This document shows, one piece after another, positions 1 to 7,993 of a DNA stretch of 42,949 nucleotides (position 1 is the stretch's first letter; each line of letters begins with the position of its first letter). The translations under genes were made by a program, and so were the position numbers. A model generated the notes under the pieces. It saw only the letters and a program-made list of their open reading frames with translations, did no database searches and had not been told where the DNA came from. The DNA is from Gammaproteobacteria bacterium (GTDB lineage: Bacteria > Pseudomonadota > Gammaproteobacteria > Pseudomonadales > Pseudohongiellaceae): assembly GCA_017853205.1 (NCBI GenBank), contig JAFMKB010000018.1, positions 1 through 42,949 on the forward strand, in the 5' to 3' direction.

Positions 1-814
1 GCTGCAACGCCGCTTGATACTCTTCCTGCGAGAGACGCAGATGTTTGTGCAGGTCTGCTATTTCGTCCGAGGAGTCGAAGGTGCCGAAAACTTCATTGAG
101 TTCCGCGGGGCTCCAAGTTGGCGCCCATTTGCCAAGGACTTTCTCTCGCCACTTAGCGCTTAGACTTTTGGCTTCGTATTTTTCTCGCTCGGTCTCTACG
201 GTAGTCTCAGAATCACCGCCCGCTCTGTAGAAGGCGGTGACTTTGTCTACATGATAGAAGCTGCCGTGTTCGGCGACCTGTAACCAAAAATCCCAGTCTT
301 CATAGATATCGAGACTCTCATCTACGCGGCAGCCAGCAGTTAAGACTCGGCTTCTAAAAAGCACGGAGTGAATTGGCATGAAGTTGTCGCGCCTTAGAAA
401 CGCAACATCGAATTCGCGGGAGAAGAACTCGTCAAGCAACTCACCGTTAGCAGACGTGCGCTGAGTATTACTGTAAGCGGCGATCGCCGCTGGGTTATTG
501 GATAGCGCGTGAAGCAGATTTTCTATGTGTGTTTCAGAGACCCAATCATCATCATCGAGGAACATAATGAAATCGCCGTTCACTGCAGAGAGCCCTGCGT
601 TAGCTGCTTTCGGTCTACTCAGAGGAGAACCAGTGGACACAAGCCTTTGGTCCGATCCAAGCTCTAGCGACGGCAATCCGTCACCGCGTGCATCGACGAT
701 AATAGTTTCAAGATTAGTATGGCTTTGGGCAGCAAGCGATTCGAGTGCCTCGACAAGTTCCGGTCGTCCGACGGTGCGAACGACAATGGAAACAAGAGGC
801 AGCACGGTAGTCAC
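1..814 (-). CDS. Family 2 glycosyltransferase, 3' end cut by window edge
   Basis: At least 271 residues are encoded and the frame is open to the window edge, so the C-terminus is missing. The N-terminus is typical of GT-A fold family 2 enzymes: a beta strand (LPLVSIVVRTVGRPELVEAL), then IIVDARGDG and an acidic metal/nucleotide-sugar site FIMFLDDDDWV near residue 90, followed by a YEDWDFWLQVAEHG segment as in many family 2 enzymes. The proposed GTG start at 814 lies 3 nt after the DUF484 stop codon, with AGG about 10 nt upstream, so the two are probably cotranscribed. The family moves a sugar from a nucleotide-sugar donor to a surface glycan or lipid; donor and acceptor cannot be read from sequence. 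The tyrosine recombinase gene xerC, usual after DUF484 in gammaproteobacteria, is not here. Confidence 0.8.
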   Translation of the reverse strand, partial: MTTVLPLVSIVVRTVGRPELVEALESLAAQSHTNLETIIVDARGDGLPSLELGSDQRLVSTGSPLSRPKAANAGLSAVNGDFIMFLDDDDWVSETHIENLLHALSNNPAAIAAYSNTQRTSANGELLDEFFSREFDVAFLRRDNFMPIHSVLFRSRVLTAGCRVDESLDIYEDWDFWLQVAEHGSFYHVDKVTAFYRAGGDSETTVETEREKYEAKSLSAKWREKVLGKWAPTWSPAELNEVFGTFDSSDEIADLHKHLRLSQEEYQAALQ

Positions 815-817
815 GAG

Positions 818-1624
818 CTAGTTTGACCTGTGTAAGATGGCACCGACGACGTGGCCGATGAAATCCAGGAAGAGGGTGTCAAGGCTAGTATTAAAATAGT
901 CTTCGGACTCGTTGCCAAGCGCAAGCAGCGCGATTATTTCGGACTCGTGCATTATTGGGCAGAGCGCGGTCGACCCAACGCGGCTGCTCGTTGCGCCGAA
1001 AAGATTCTCGATGCTGCTACGAGGTATCGCACCGCAATGCGTGCGTCTGAGGCGGAACACGTCAGCGAACTCTTCGGCAAGCTTTTCGGCATTCTCTGTG
1101 CGTACACCTTCGGACATTTTAAGACCCGGGCGTGCAACGACAATAATTTCGCAGGCGTCGACGCTACCCAGAGCAGTGAGTTTGTCTTGTGTGATCTCTG
1201 CGACTTCGGTTGCATCCCTTGCTCGTAAAAGGGAGAGAACCAAATCACGGGTGACATCAAAAAGCTGATCGTTGTCGCGGGCGTTGGCCAGCAGGGAGCC
1301 TAATTTTTGTCGTGCCTCTTGACCGCGTTCACGAAGAATAACCACCTGCCGCTCGAGAAGCGATATCGCCTTACCGCTCTCATGAGGGAGTGTAAGATCA
1401 GCGAGAAGCTCAGTTTGGCTTTGGAAAAATTCAGGGTGAGTGCGCAAATAATCGGCAACCTGTGCGGCGCTGAGTTCCTGCGGGGAATTTTCTGCTGGCG
1501 TTGTACCATCTGCGTGATTCTCATTCTCTAAGGCTCTCGATGTGTCAGCAGATACTGTGCTCTTGGAGGAGTTTACGTCTGTCACCGTTGCCGAATCGCT
1601 CGCCGTAGTTACTTTGTCGGTCAT
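818..1624 (-). CDS. DUF484 family protein (GAF-like)
   Basis: This 268-residue soluble protein matches the DUF484 family, whose gene commonly lies between dapF and xerC in gammaproteobacteria. The first 45 or so residues are Ser/Thr/Ala-rich and probably disordered. The conserved part begins with AQVADYLRTHPEFF, continues through a helical stretch (residues about 80-115, a likely coiled coil), and ends in a GAF-like domain with GSTALCPI and ALLALGNESEDYF. The molecular function is unknown. The ATG start has a good Shine-Dalgarno sequence (AGGA, 7 nt upstream). It follows dapF after a 71-nt gap and is probably part of the lptM-lysA-dapF transcription unit. Confidence 0.85.
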   Translation of the reverse strand: MTDKVTTASDSATVTDVNSSKSTVSADTSRALENENHADGTTPAENSPQELSAAQVADYLRTHPEFFQSQTELLADLTLPHESGKAISLLERQVVILRERGQEARQKLGSLLANARDNDQLFDVTRDLVLSLLRARDATEVAEITQDKLTALGSVDACEIIVVARPGLKMSEGVRTENAEKLAEEFADVFRLRRTHCGAIPRSSIENLFGATSSRVGSTALCPIMHESEIIALLALGNESEDYFNTSLDTLFLDFIGHVVGAILHRSN

Positions 1625-1695
1625 CGCTATCTGTTTCCTATGTATTTCTTCCAGTAGCAGGAGCGCGGCTGTAGACCGCAGTCCGCTACACTGCG

Positions 1696-2559
1696 TTAAT
1701 TATCGGGCAATTCGAGTGTGCCTTCGTAGACAGTAGTGGCAGGCCCTGTCATTAGAACTGGCGTCCCGTCTCCTTGCCATTCAATTGATAGTCTGCCGCC
1801 GCGGACCTGCACCTCTACGGGCGACGACAGCAATCCCTGCCTACAGCCGCTAACGACCGCTGCGCAGGCGCCTGTGCCGCAGGCGAGCGTCTCGCCTGAA
1901 CCGCGTTCGAAGACGCGAAGACGAATGCGCTGATCCTCTATTATCTGCATAAATCCGACATTGACGCCCTTCGGGAAACTACGGTGCGCGCCGAGCGCTT
2001 GACCGAGACCTGCTACGTCTACCGCGTCTAAGTCACTCACCACGATAACCGCATGTGGATTCCCCATCGACAGTGCCGAGAACTCAATACGTTGGGGTTT
2101 TGATGAGGTCACAATTTCGCAAGAGTAGCGGCCAAAGCCCTCGCTCGCCACCTGATCTGACGCAAAGGGCAGACTTGCGGGGGCGAAATCGGGTTCCCCC
2201 ATGTTGACCGTAACCTCGCCAGAGTCAGATAACTTAAGACTCAGGAGTCGATTAACCGTTTCAACGTTGATCGGGTTCTTTTTTGTCAGGCCCTTCTCAT
2301 GCACATACTTAGCAAAACAGCGCGCGCCGTTGCCGCAGTGTTCCACTTCGCTGCCGTCGCGATTGAAAATGCGGTAGCGAAAATCGGCGTCTGGTCGAGT
2401 CGCAGGCTCGATCTGCAAGAGTTGGTCGAAGCCGATACCGAGCTGCCTGTCGGCATATAGCGCGATCTGCTCAGAGCTCAGGCTATGCTGCTGCGAGACA
2501 CAGTCGACAACTATAAAGTCGTTACCAAGGCCGTGCATTTTTGTAAAAGGGAGTCGCAT
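1696..2559 (-). CDS. dapF: Diaminopimelate epimerase
   Basis: DapF is a cytoplasmic, cofactor-independent epimerase that converts LL- to meso-diaminopimelate, the lysine precursor and peptidoglycan cross-linking residue. The protein has 287 residues against about 274 for E. coli. Both catalytic cysteines are present in their motifs: Cys75 in EHCGNGARC and Cys227 in ETLACGTGAC. The N-terminal KMHGLGNDF signature is intact. The ATG lies 7 nt after the lysA stop with no clear Shine-Dalgarno sequence, which suggests translational coupling to lysA. With lysA next to it, the last two steps of lysine synthesis are encoded together. Confidence 0.97.
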   Translation of the reverse strand: MRLPFTKMHGLGNDFIVVDCVSQQHSLSSEQIALYADRQLGIGFDQLLQIEPATRPDADFRYRIFNRDGSEVEHCGNGARCFAKYVHEKGLTKKNPINVETVNRLLSLKLSDSGEVTVNMGEPDFAPASLPFASDQVASEGFGRYSCEIVTSSKPQRIEFSALSMGNPHAVIVVSDLDAVDVAGLGQALGAHRSFPKGVNVGFMQIIEDQRIRLRVFERGSGETLACGTGACAAVVSGCRQGLLSSPVEVQVRGGRLSIEWQGDGTPVLMTGPATTVYEGTLELPDN

Positions 2560-2566
2560 TATTAAG

Positions 2567-3865
2567 TTATCGGCCGGTTGCCAATTCGCTGTCGGGCTGG
2601 CTTTCGGCGCCTAATTGCAATCGTGACTCGAGGGACAGTTGGTAATCAATTGTCTCCCTCTCGCGAACAATCTGAAATTCCTTGCCGTCTACCATCACCT
2701 CAGCGACGCGGTTTCGGGTGTTGTAATTGGAGCTCATCACGAAGCCATAGGCACCCGCGGAGCGCACTGCTAAAAGGTCGCCAGCCGTAATTTTGAGCGG
2801 GCGATCTTTACCCAGAAAATCGCCAGATTCACATACAGGCCCGACGACATCGAACTGTAGTTCTGGACACGATTTGTCAGCGTTTAATTCGACCGGAATG
2901 ATCTTCTGCCATGCACCATAAAGTGCTGGTCGCAAAAGATCGTTCATCGCGCCATCGACGATGGCAAAATTCTTATGTTCATTACATTTGATGTATTCGA
3001 CGCGTGTAACAAATACACCTGCATTCGCCGCGATTGAGCGCCCGGGCTCGACCATGAGTGTTAGATTGCGAGAGGCAAAACGACCGCGGACCGCGGCAAT
3101 CAGTTCATCTGGCAAGGGAGGCTCTTCGCCATCATAAGGGACACCGAGGCCGCCGCCCATGTCGAAATGCTTGAGATGAATACCTTCCGCCGCCAGTGCA
3201 TCGACCATGGCAAGTAGCCGATCGATGGCGTCGAGAAATGGCGCAATACTGGTAAGCTGCGAGCCTATGTGGCAGTCGATACCGACTAACTCAATTCCCG
3301 GCAGGGTGGCTGCGTGGCGATAAACACCGAGCGCTGCGCCGCTTGCAATGCCGAATTTATTCTCCTTGAGTCCGGTTGAGATGTAAGGGTGTGTGCCGGC
3401 ATCAACGTCTGGATTCACTCTCAGTGAAATAGGCGCAACAACGCCGGCAGCTGTCGCGATGCGGCTGATGCGTTCGAGCTCTGCTTCAGATTCGACATTA
3501 AAACAGTAGATACCGACCTCGAGTGCGAAGCGGATCTCTTCCTCCGTTTTTCCGAGGCCCGAAAAAATCGTTTTTTTAGGGTCACCGCCCGCGCGAAGGA
3601 CGCGCTGTAGTTCTCCACCTGAGACAATGTCGAAACCCGCGCCTAACCTAGCGAGAACATCAAGCACCGCGAGGTTTGAGTTAGCCTTAACGGCGAAGCA
3701 AATCAAACTAGGCTGATCGGCGAGTGCTTTTTCATATGCACGATAATGACGTTCGAGAGTTGCACGTGAGTAAACATAGCAAGGCGTACCAACGGCCTCA
3801 GCGATCTGTGAGAGCGGCAGATCTTCGGCGAAGAGGCTCTCACCCCGATAATTAAAATGATCCAT
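2567..3865 (-). CDS. lysA: Diaminopimelate decarboxylase
   Basis: LysA is a PLP-dependent fold-III decarboxylase that turns meso-diaminopimelate into L-lysine in the cytoplasm. At 432 residues it has normal family length. Visible motifs are the PLP-binding lysine Lys60 in CFAVKANSN, the His/Gly-rich stretches CHIGSQ and DMGGGLGVPYDGEEP, the phosphate-binding EPGRSI, and the CESGDFLG motif whose Cys and Glu complete the active site across the dimer. It lies 23 nt after lptM and just before dapF, the usual lptM-lysA-dapF order. The ATG at 3865 gives a full-length N-terminus. Confidence 0.97.
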   Translation of the reverse strand: MDHFNYRGESLFAEDLPLSQIAEAVGTPCYVYSRATLERHYRAYEKALADQPSLICFAVKANSNLAVLDVLARLGAGFDIVSGGELQRVLRAGGDPKKTIFSGLGKTEEEIRFALEVGIYCFNVESEAELERISRIATAAGVVAPISLRVNPDVDAGTHPYISTGLKENKFGIASGAALGVYRHAATLPGIELVGIDCHIGSQLTSIAPFLDAIDRLLAMVDALAAEGIHLKHFDMGGGLGVPYDGEEPPLPDELIAAVRGRFASRNLTLMVEPGRSIAANAGVFVTRVEYIKCNEHKNFAIVDGAMNDLLRPALYGAWQKIIPVELNADKSCPELQFDVVGPVCESGDFLGKDRPLKITAGDLLAVRSAGAYGFVMSSNYNTRNRVAEVMVDGKEFQIVRERETIDYQLSLESRLQLGAESQPDSELATGR

Positions 3866-3888
3866 CGTTTAGTCTCTAAGTCGCTTTG

Positions 3889-4005
3889 CTATTGCAACTG
3901 CGCGTTAATTACTGGAGGTTGTTCGGGTCGCGTGAGGCCGCCTTTCTGCCCGCAGCCGGCAAGCAGACTCGTGAGTAGACAGAGAAAAAGCAGCGCTCGG
4001 TTCAT
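3889..4005 (-). CDS. lptM: Small lipoprotein LptM (YifL/LppL)
   Basis: A 38-residue protein not usually called by length-limited gene finders. It starts MNRALLFLCLLTSLLAGCG, a short signal peptide ending in the lipobox LAGC, so Cys18 should be lipidated after signal peptidase II cleavage. The mature part has the Gly-Gln-Lys-Gly-Gly then Pro-rich pattern (GQKGGL...PEQPP) typical of the family. The E. coli homologue LptM helps mature the LptD/LptE lipopolysaccharide translocon in the outer membrane. Its position directly before lysA (23-nt gap) is the conserved genomic setting and the strongest support for the call. Confidence 0.88.
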   Translation of the reverse strand: MNRALLFLCLLTSLLAGCGQKGGLTRPEQPPVINAQLQ

Positions 4006-4319
4006 GCCGGCCTTCTTAGGTGGCAACAGTCGATCGTCACTTGATCGTTTGCAAAGTCCCTGCATGGTTTTTTGGGCCTCTCATAAACTCAAAACCGCCG
4101 CCTTTCCAACGCGGACGAGTAAAAGAAGTATAACTGCGAGAACCGAATAAACCCAGATCAAAGTCGAGGGCGCCTGCGCAAGAGGCGTAGTGAAAGGGCA
4201 GCCTAGCCCAATTTTTCGCGAGGATCCCCTATTCCCTTGAAAATAGTCATCCCCGCACCTATATTCCTTCGGTCCGCGTGCGAAGGCACACACTGCTCAA
4301 CAAAAAAGGAAGAAAAGCG
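4006..4319. other. Divergent intergenic region, lptM / ABC operon
   Basis: This 314-nt gap separates the leftward lptM-lysA-dapF unit from the rightward ABC operon. The right end carries a strong sigma-70-like promoter for the ABC genes, listed separately. On the minus strand TATACT (in TTATACTTC, around 4127-4135) could be a -10 for lptM, but no convincing -35 lies 17 nt upstream. Many gammaproteobacteria have cyaY here, divergent from lptM; it is absent. A minus-strand open frame at 4081-4293 contains a hydrophobic run, but it overlaps the promoter and lacks a good ribosome site, so I do not call it. Confidence 0.6.
4237..4265 (+). promoter_or_regulatory. Sigma-70 promoter of the Gld-type ABC operon
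   Basis: TTGAAA (4237-4242) and TATATT (4260-4265) are separated by exactly 17 nt; each matches the sigma-70 consensus at 5 of 6 positions. Transcription would start near 4272, about 48 nt before the ATG at 4320. It is one of the clearest housekeeping promoters in the window. Confidence 0.7.
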
Positions 4320-5255
4320 ATGATTGAGATTACTCATCTAAGCAAAAAGTTCGAGCAATTTACCGCCGTCGATGACCTCAGTTTCAAGGTTGCTGAAGGC
4401 GAGGTGCTCGGGTTTCTCGGCCCGAATGGCGCTGGGAAATCGACAACAATGAAGATTATTACAGGCTTTCTTGCCCCAACCTCAGGCTCGGTAACGGTCG
4501 ATGGCCACAATCTTGCAACAGATGCACTCGCCGCAAAGGCGCTGATGGGCTATCTGCCCGAGGGCGCCCCATCGTACGGTGATATGACGACACTCGATTT
4601 TCTCCGCTTTGTGGGAGAGGTTCGTGGCTACCGCGGGGATGAGCTCGTTCAGAGAGTTGGGCGTGTGCTTTCGGAGGTTGAGCTCACGAAGGTCGCAATG
4701 CAGAAAATTGAAACGCTGTCGAAGGGGTTTAAACGCAGAGTCGGCCTAGCACAAGCGATTATGCACGACCCCAAGGTATTGATTCTGGATGAGCCAACCG
4801 ATGGTCTGGACCCTAATCAGAAGCAACATGTCCGCGAACTAATAAAAAACCTTGCCCGCGACAAAATTGTCATCATCTCAACTCATATACTCGAAGAGGT
4901 CTCAGCGGTTTGTACTCGGGCGGTAATCATCACACAGGGACGATTGGTCGCCGATGGAACGCCTGCGGAGCTCGAAGCGAGTTCCAAATATCATCAAGCC
5001 GTAAGTCTGCGCTTGGCGCAGCCCACCGACGTGAGCGTCCATCTCGATTCGCTCGCGGATGTCGCAGGCATCGAGATTGACGCCGAGGATGTGCTCAACA
5101 TGCGCATATTGGCGCGTCCAGGCAAGTCGATTTATGGTCAGGTCGCATCACTTGCGCAGGAACAAAACTGGCCGGTTGCGGAAATGACGGTGGCACGAGG
5201 GCAGCTAGAGGATGTTTTCAAACAAGTAACCGCAGGAGGAGTACGTCGTGGGTAA
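4320..5255 (+). CDS. ABC transporter ATP-binding protein (GldA/NosF type)
   Basis: A 311-residue ATPase subunit of an ABC-2 type exporter. Walker A GPNGAGKST is at residues 34-42, the signature is LSKGFKRRVGLAQ, Walker B is VLILDEPTDGLDPNQ and the switch histidine is in IISTHIL. After the nucleotide-binding domain there is an extension of about 90 residues, as in GldA and NosF-like proteins. I chose the ATG at 4320 because AAGGAAG lies 6-10 nt upstream; a GTG at 4278 would add 14 basic residues that are unlikely to be real. Its end overlaps the permease start by 8 nt, so the two are translationally coupled. The substrate is unknown. Confidence 0.92.
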   Translation: MIEITHLSKKFEQFTAVDDLSFKVAEGEVLGFLGPNGAGKSTTMKIITGFLAPTSGSVTVDGHNLATDALAAKALMGYLPEGAPSYGDMTTLDFLRFVGEVRGYRGDELVQRVGRVLSEVELTKVAMQKIETLSKGFKRRVGLAQAIMHDPKVLILDEPTDGLDPNQKQHVRELIKNLARDKIVIISTHILEEVSAVCTRAVIITQGRLVADGTPAELEASSKYHQAVSLRLAQPTDVSVHLDSLADVAGIEIDAEDVLNMRILARPGKSIYGQVASLAQEQNWPVAEMTVARGQLEDVFKQVTAGGVRRG

Positions 5256-5982
5256 TCTCAGCGTCATCTTCAAGCGTGAGTTGGCAAGCTATTTTGCGAC
5301 GCCGCTTGCTTATATCTTTATTGTTATTTTCCTGATTACAAACGGTATTTTCACGTTTGAACTCGGGGGTTTCTATCTTCGTGGACAAGCTGACCTATTG
5401 CCGTTTTTTAGTTTTCATCCTTGGCTTTACTTGTTCATGGTTCCTGCAATAGCGATGACACTTTGGGCTGACGAGCGCAAAACCGGCACGATCGAATTGC
5501 TGCTCACGCTCCCCGTGCGCCTCAAAGATGCAGTGCTCGGAAAATTCCTTGCCGCGTGGGCATTGATGGGAATTGCGCTTGCGCTGACGTTCCCTATTTG
5601 GATCACTGTCAATTACCTCGGCGATCCTGATAACGGCGTAATATTCGCGGCTTACCTCGGCAGTTGGTTTATGGCCGGTGGCTTCTTGGCGATTGGCTCT
5701 TGCATGTCAGCGGCGACAAAGAATTCCGTTATTGCGTTTATCTTAACCGTTAGCCTCTGTTTCGTCTTTGTGATCATGGGATCACCTATCCTGCTTGAAG
5801 CGTTCCCCGCATGGGTACCGCAAGTTGTGGTGGATGCCTTCGCTGCGATGGGGTTCTTGACACACTATGATTCTATCGCCAAAGGCGTATTAGACCTCCG
5901 CGACATGTTGTTCTTTGCCGTATTTATCGGCGCATGGCTCGTTGCGAGTGCAATCGTTATTGAAATCAAGAAAGCAAACTAG
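5248..5982 (+). CDS. ABC-2 type permease (GldF-like)
   Basis: A 244-residue integral membrane protein with about six hydrophobic helices, the usual size for the GldF/NosY permease family. The N-terminus FKRELASYFATPLAYIF and the segment MTLWADERKTGTIELLLTLPV are hallmarks of this family: a cytoplasmic amphipathic start and the coupling segment that contacts the ATPase. The GTG start at 5248 has a perfect AGGAGGAG ribosome site and lies inside the end of the ATPase gene. With the proteins on both sides it should form an exporter or membrane-remodelling machine in the inner membrane; no substrate can be inferred. Confidence 0.9.
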   Translation: MGNLSVIFKRELASYFATPLAYIFIVIFLITNGIFTFELGGFYLRGQADLLPFFSFHPWLYLFMVPAIAMTLWADERKTGTIELLLTLPVRLKDAVLGKFLAAWALMGIALALTFPIWITVNYLGDPDNGVIFAAYLGSWFMAGGFLAIGSCMSAATKNSVIAFILTVSLCFVFVIMGSPILLEAFPAWVPQVVVDAFAAMGFLTHYDSIAKGVLDLRDMLFFAVFIGAWLVASAIVIEIKKAN

Positions 5983-5995
5983 GAGGAGACTGCAG

Positions 5996-7993
5996 ATGAC
6001 TAAAGCTAAGTTTTTATTCTCGGGCATGGGCCTCCTTTCGGTCGCGGCGACACTGCTAATTGTAGTCGGACTTATCAGCGCATTACCGAGCGTGCGCATA
6101 GATCTAACTGAGGACGAATTGTTCTCGCTCGCCGATGGCACCCGCAACATCGTGTCGGGTCTTGAAGAGCCGATTGAGCTCATTTTTTTCTATAGCGAAT
6201 CGGCGACAGAGGACCAGCCGCAGATACGCAGCTATGGGACACGCGTGCAGGAATTACTCCGCGAGATAGTGATTGCGAGTAACGGCAAGCTTTCGCTTAG
6301 GCTTGTTGATCCAGAGCCGTTTTCGGAAGACGAAGACCTCGCAACACAATATGGCATTCAGCCTGTCCCTGTTACTCAGGGGGGGCCGGGAATTTACTTT
6401 GGACTCGTCGCCGCGCAGTTAGATAACGATCCCGCATTCCGCGTGTCCGAAACGATGCCGTTAATTCGCCCAGACCAAGAGCAGTTTCTAGAATATGAAT
6501 TCATGAAGCTGGTTACCCGCGTAGCGAATCCGGATTTGCAAGTTATCGGTTTGCTCACGACCCTCGACATAGACGGCGGTTTCGACCCAATGACGGGGCA
6601 GGCGACACAGCAGTGGATGATTACCGATTTCATTCGTCAGCTTTATGAACTACGCCGCATAGAAACTGAGGCCGAATCAATCGACGAGGATGTCGACATA
6701 CTGATGATTGTGCATCCAGAGGGTCTCTCCGAACAGACGCTCTACGCCATCGATCAGCACGTAATGCGAGGCGGAAAAACAATCGTTTTCCTAGACCCAA
6801 CCGCTGACTCTATGGTGTCTCGTTCGTCACGGGGCTCGATGATTCCTGCCGGAATGCGATCCGATTTACCTGGGTTGCTTGAAGCGTGGGGCGTTGATTA
6901 CTCGCCGGACAAAGTACTTACCGATAACACCCTCGCCCTGCGGGTGCAGATGGGGCAGGGCTCGCGTCCGGTTGCGCACATCGGGATGATCGGCGCCAAT
7001 AGAACCGCGCTGGCCGAAGATGACATAATTACTCGACGCCTCGAAAATCTAAATCTTTCATCAGTGGGTGCGCTAGCGCCGCGTGAAGGCGCGGATACGC
7101 GTTTCGAGCCGCTCATTCAATCGTCGAGTGACGCGATGCTAATGGACGCCTCTCTATTTGAAGATGTTCTGGATCCATCGGTTTTATTCGACGAATTTGT
7201 TTCGGCAAACGAGCGCTATACAATCGCTGCCCGCATTAGTGGTGTGATTGCTACGGCGTTCCCTGAAGGTCGACCTGTAATCGCGAGTGCAGAGGCTGAG
7301 GCGACTAACGATGAGACTACCGCCGACACTGACGACACTGTTGCGGACGATGCCGATAATGAAGTGGGGAGTAGGGATGAGGCGAGTGCCGAGATCGATC
7401 CACTGCAAGGACATCTTGCTCAGACCGACGGTGCGACAAATATCCTCATTTTTGCTGACACCGACGTTCTGACCGACCGGCTCTGGGTACAAGTCGCACA
7501 GTTCTTGGGGCAAAGAATTCCTCAGCCCTATGCCAATAACGGGGATTTCGTTATTAACGCGCTCGACAATCTTAGCGGCGGCGCCGATCTTGTGAGTATC
7601 CGTAGCCGTGGTCGTTATTCTCGACCCTTTGAGCGAGTTGTTAAAATGCAGCGCGAGGCAGACGATCGCCTGCGCATCGAAGAGGCGGCACTTCTAGAGA
7701 GGCTCGCCGCAACCGAAGAACAGTTGGCTGCGCTGAATACTGATGAAAATGGCCAACCGTTGGGTCAGCTAACACCCGAAATTCAGGCTGAAATAGATCG
7801 ATTCAACGCTGAATTACTCGACACTCGCCGCAGCCTTCGAGACGTGCAGTATCAGCTGACCGCTGACATAGAAGAGTTGGGTTCTAACCTGAAATGGTTT
7901 AATACCGCGGCGATTCCGATGCTGCTTACCGTGTTAGCGCTGTTTATTAGTCTGACACGCGCGCAGCGTCGCCGTGCGGCGGCACTGCGTTAA
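5996..7993 (+). CDS. Gldg family ABC-system accessory protein
   Basis: A 665-residue protein of the GldG / ABC-type auxiliary family. It has one N-terminal membrane helix (about residues 8-30), a long periplasmic part that begins with the family pattern VRIDLTEDELFSLADGTRNIV, a predicted coiled coil (about 570-635) and a C-terminal helix (about 636-655) followed by RAQRRRAAALR. Between about residues 430 and 465 there is an acidic low-complexity insert rich in Asp, Glu, Ala and Thr. The ATG has an AGGAGGAG ribosome site 8 nt upstream and follows the permease by 13 nt. In Bacteroidetes the relatives belong to gliding machinery; in proteobacteria the role is unknown. Its TAA overlaps the stop codon of the convergent kinase gene. 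Confidence 0.88.
   Translation: MTKAKFLFSGMGLLSVAATLLIVVGLISALPSVRIDLTEDELFSLADGTRNIVSGLEEPIELIFFYSESATEDQPQIRSYGTRVQELLREIVIASNGKLSLRLVDPEPFSEDEDLATQYGIQPVPVTQGGPGIYFGLVAAQLDNDPAFRVSETMPLIRPDQEQFLEYEFMKLVTRVANPDLQVIGLLTTLDIDGGFDPMTGQATQQWMITDFIRQLYELRRIETEAESIDEDVDILMIVHPEGLSEQTLYAIDQHVMRGGKTIVFLDPTADSMVSRSSRGSMIPAGMRSDLPGLLEAWGVDYSPDKVLTDNTLALRVQMGQGSRPVAHIGMIGANRTALAEDDIITRRLENLNLSSVGALAPREGADTRFEPLIQSSSDAMLMDASLFEDVLDPSVLFDEFVSANERYTIAARISGVIATAFPEGRPVIASAEAEATNDETTADTDDTVADDADNEVGSRDEASAEIDPLQGHLAQTDGATNILIFADTDVLTDRLWVQVAQFLGQRIPQPYANNGDFVINALDNLSGGADLVSIRSRGRYSRPFERVVKMQREADDRLRIEEAALLERLAATEEQLAALNTDENGQPLGQLTPEIQAEIDRFNAELLDTRRSLRDVQYQLTADIEELGSNLKWFNTAAIPMLLTVLALFISLTRAQRRRAAALR

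Noticed and set aside
851-1268. Plus-strand frames across the DUF484 gene
   Set aside because: Shadow frames opposite a gene with strong family features and a ribosome site.
4081-4293. 70-codon minus-strand frame with a hydrophobic stretch
   Set aside because: It overlaps the ABC promoter, has no ribosome site, and its N-terminal half shows no protein-like pattern.
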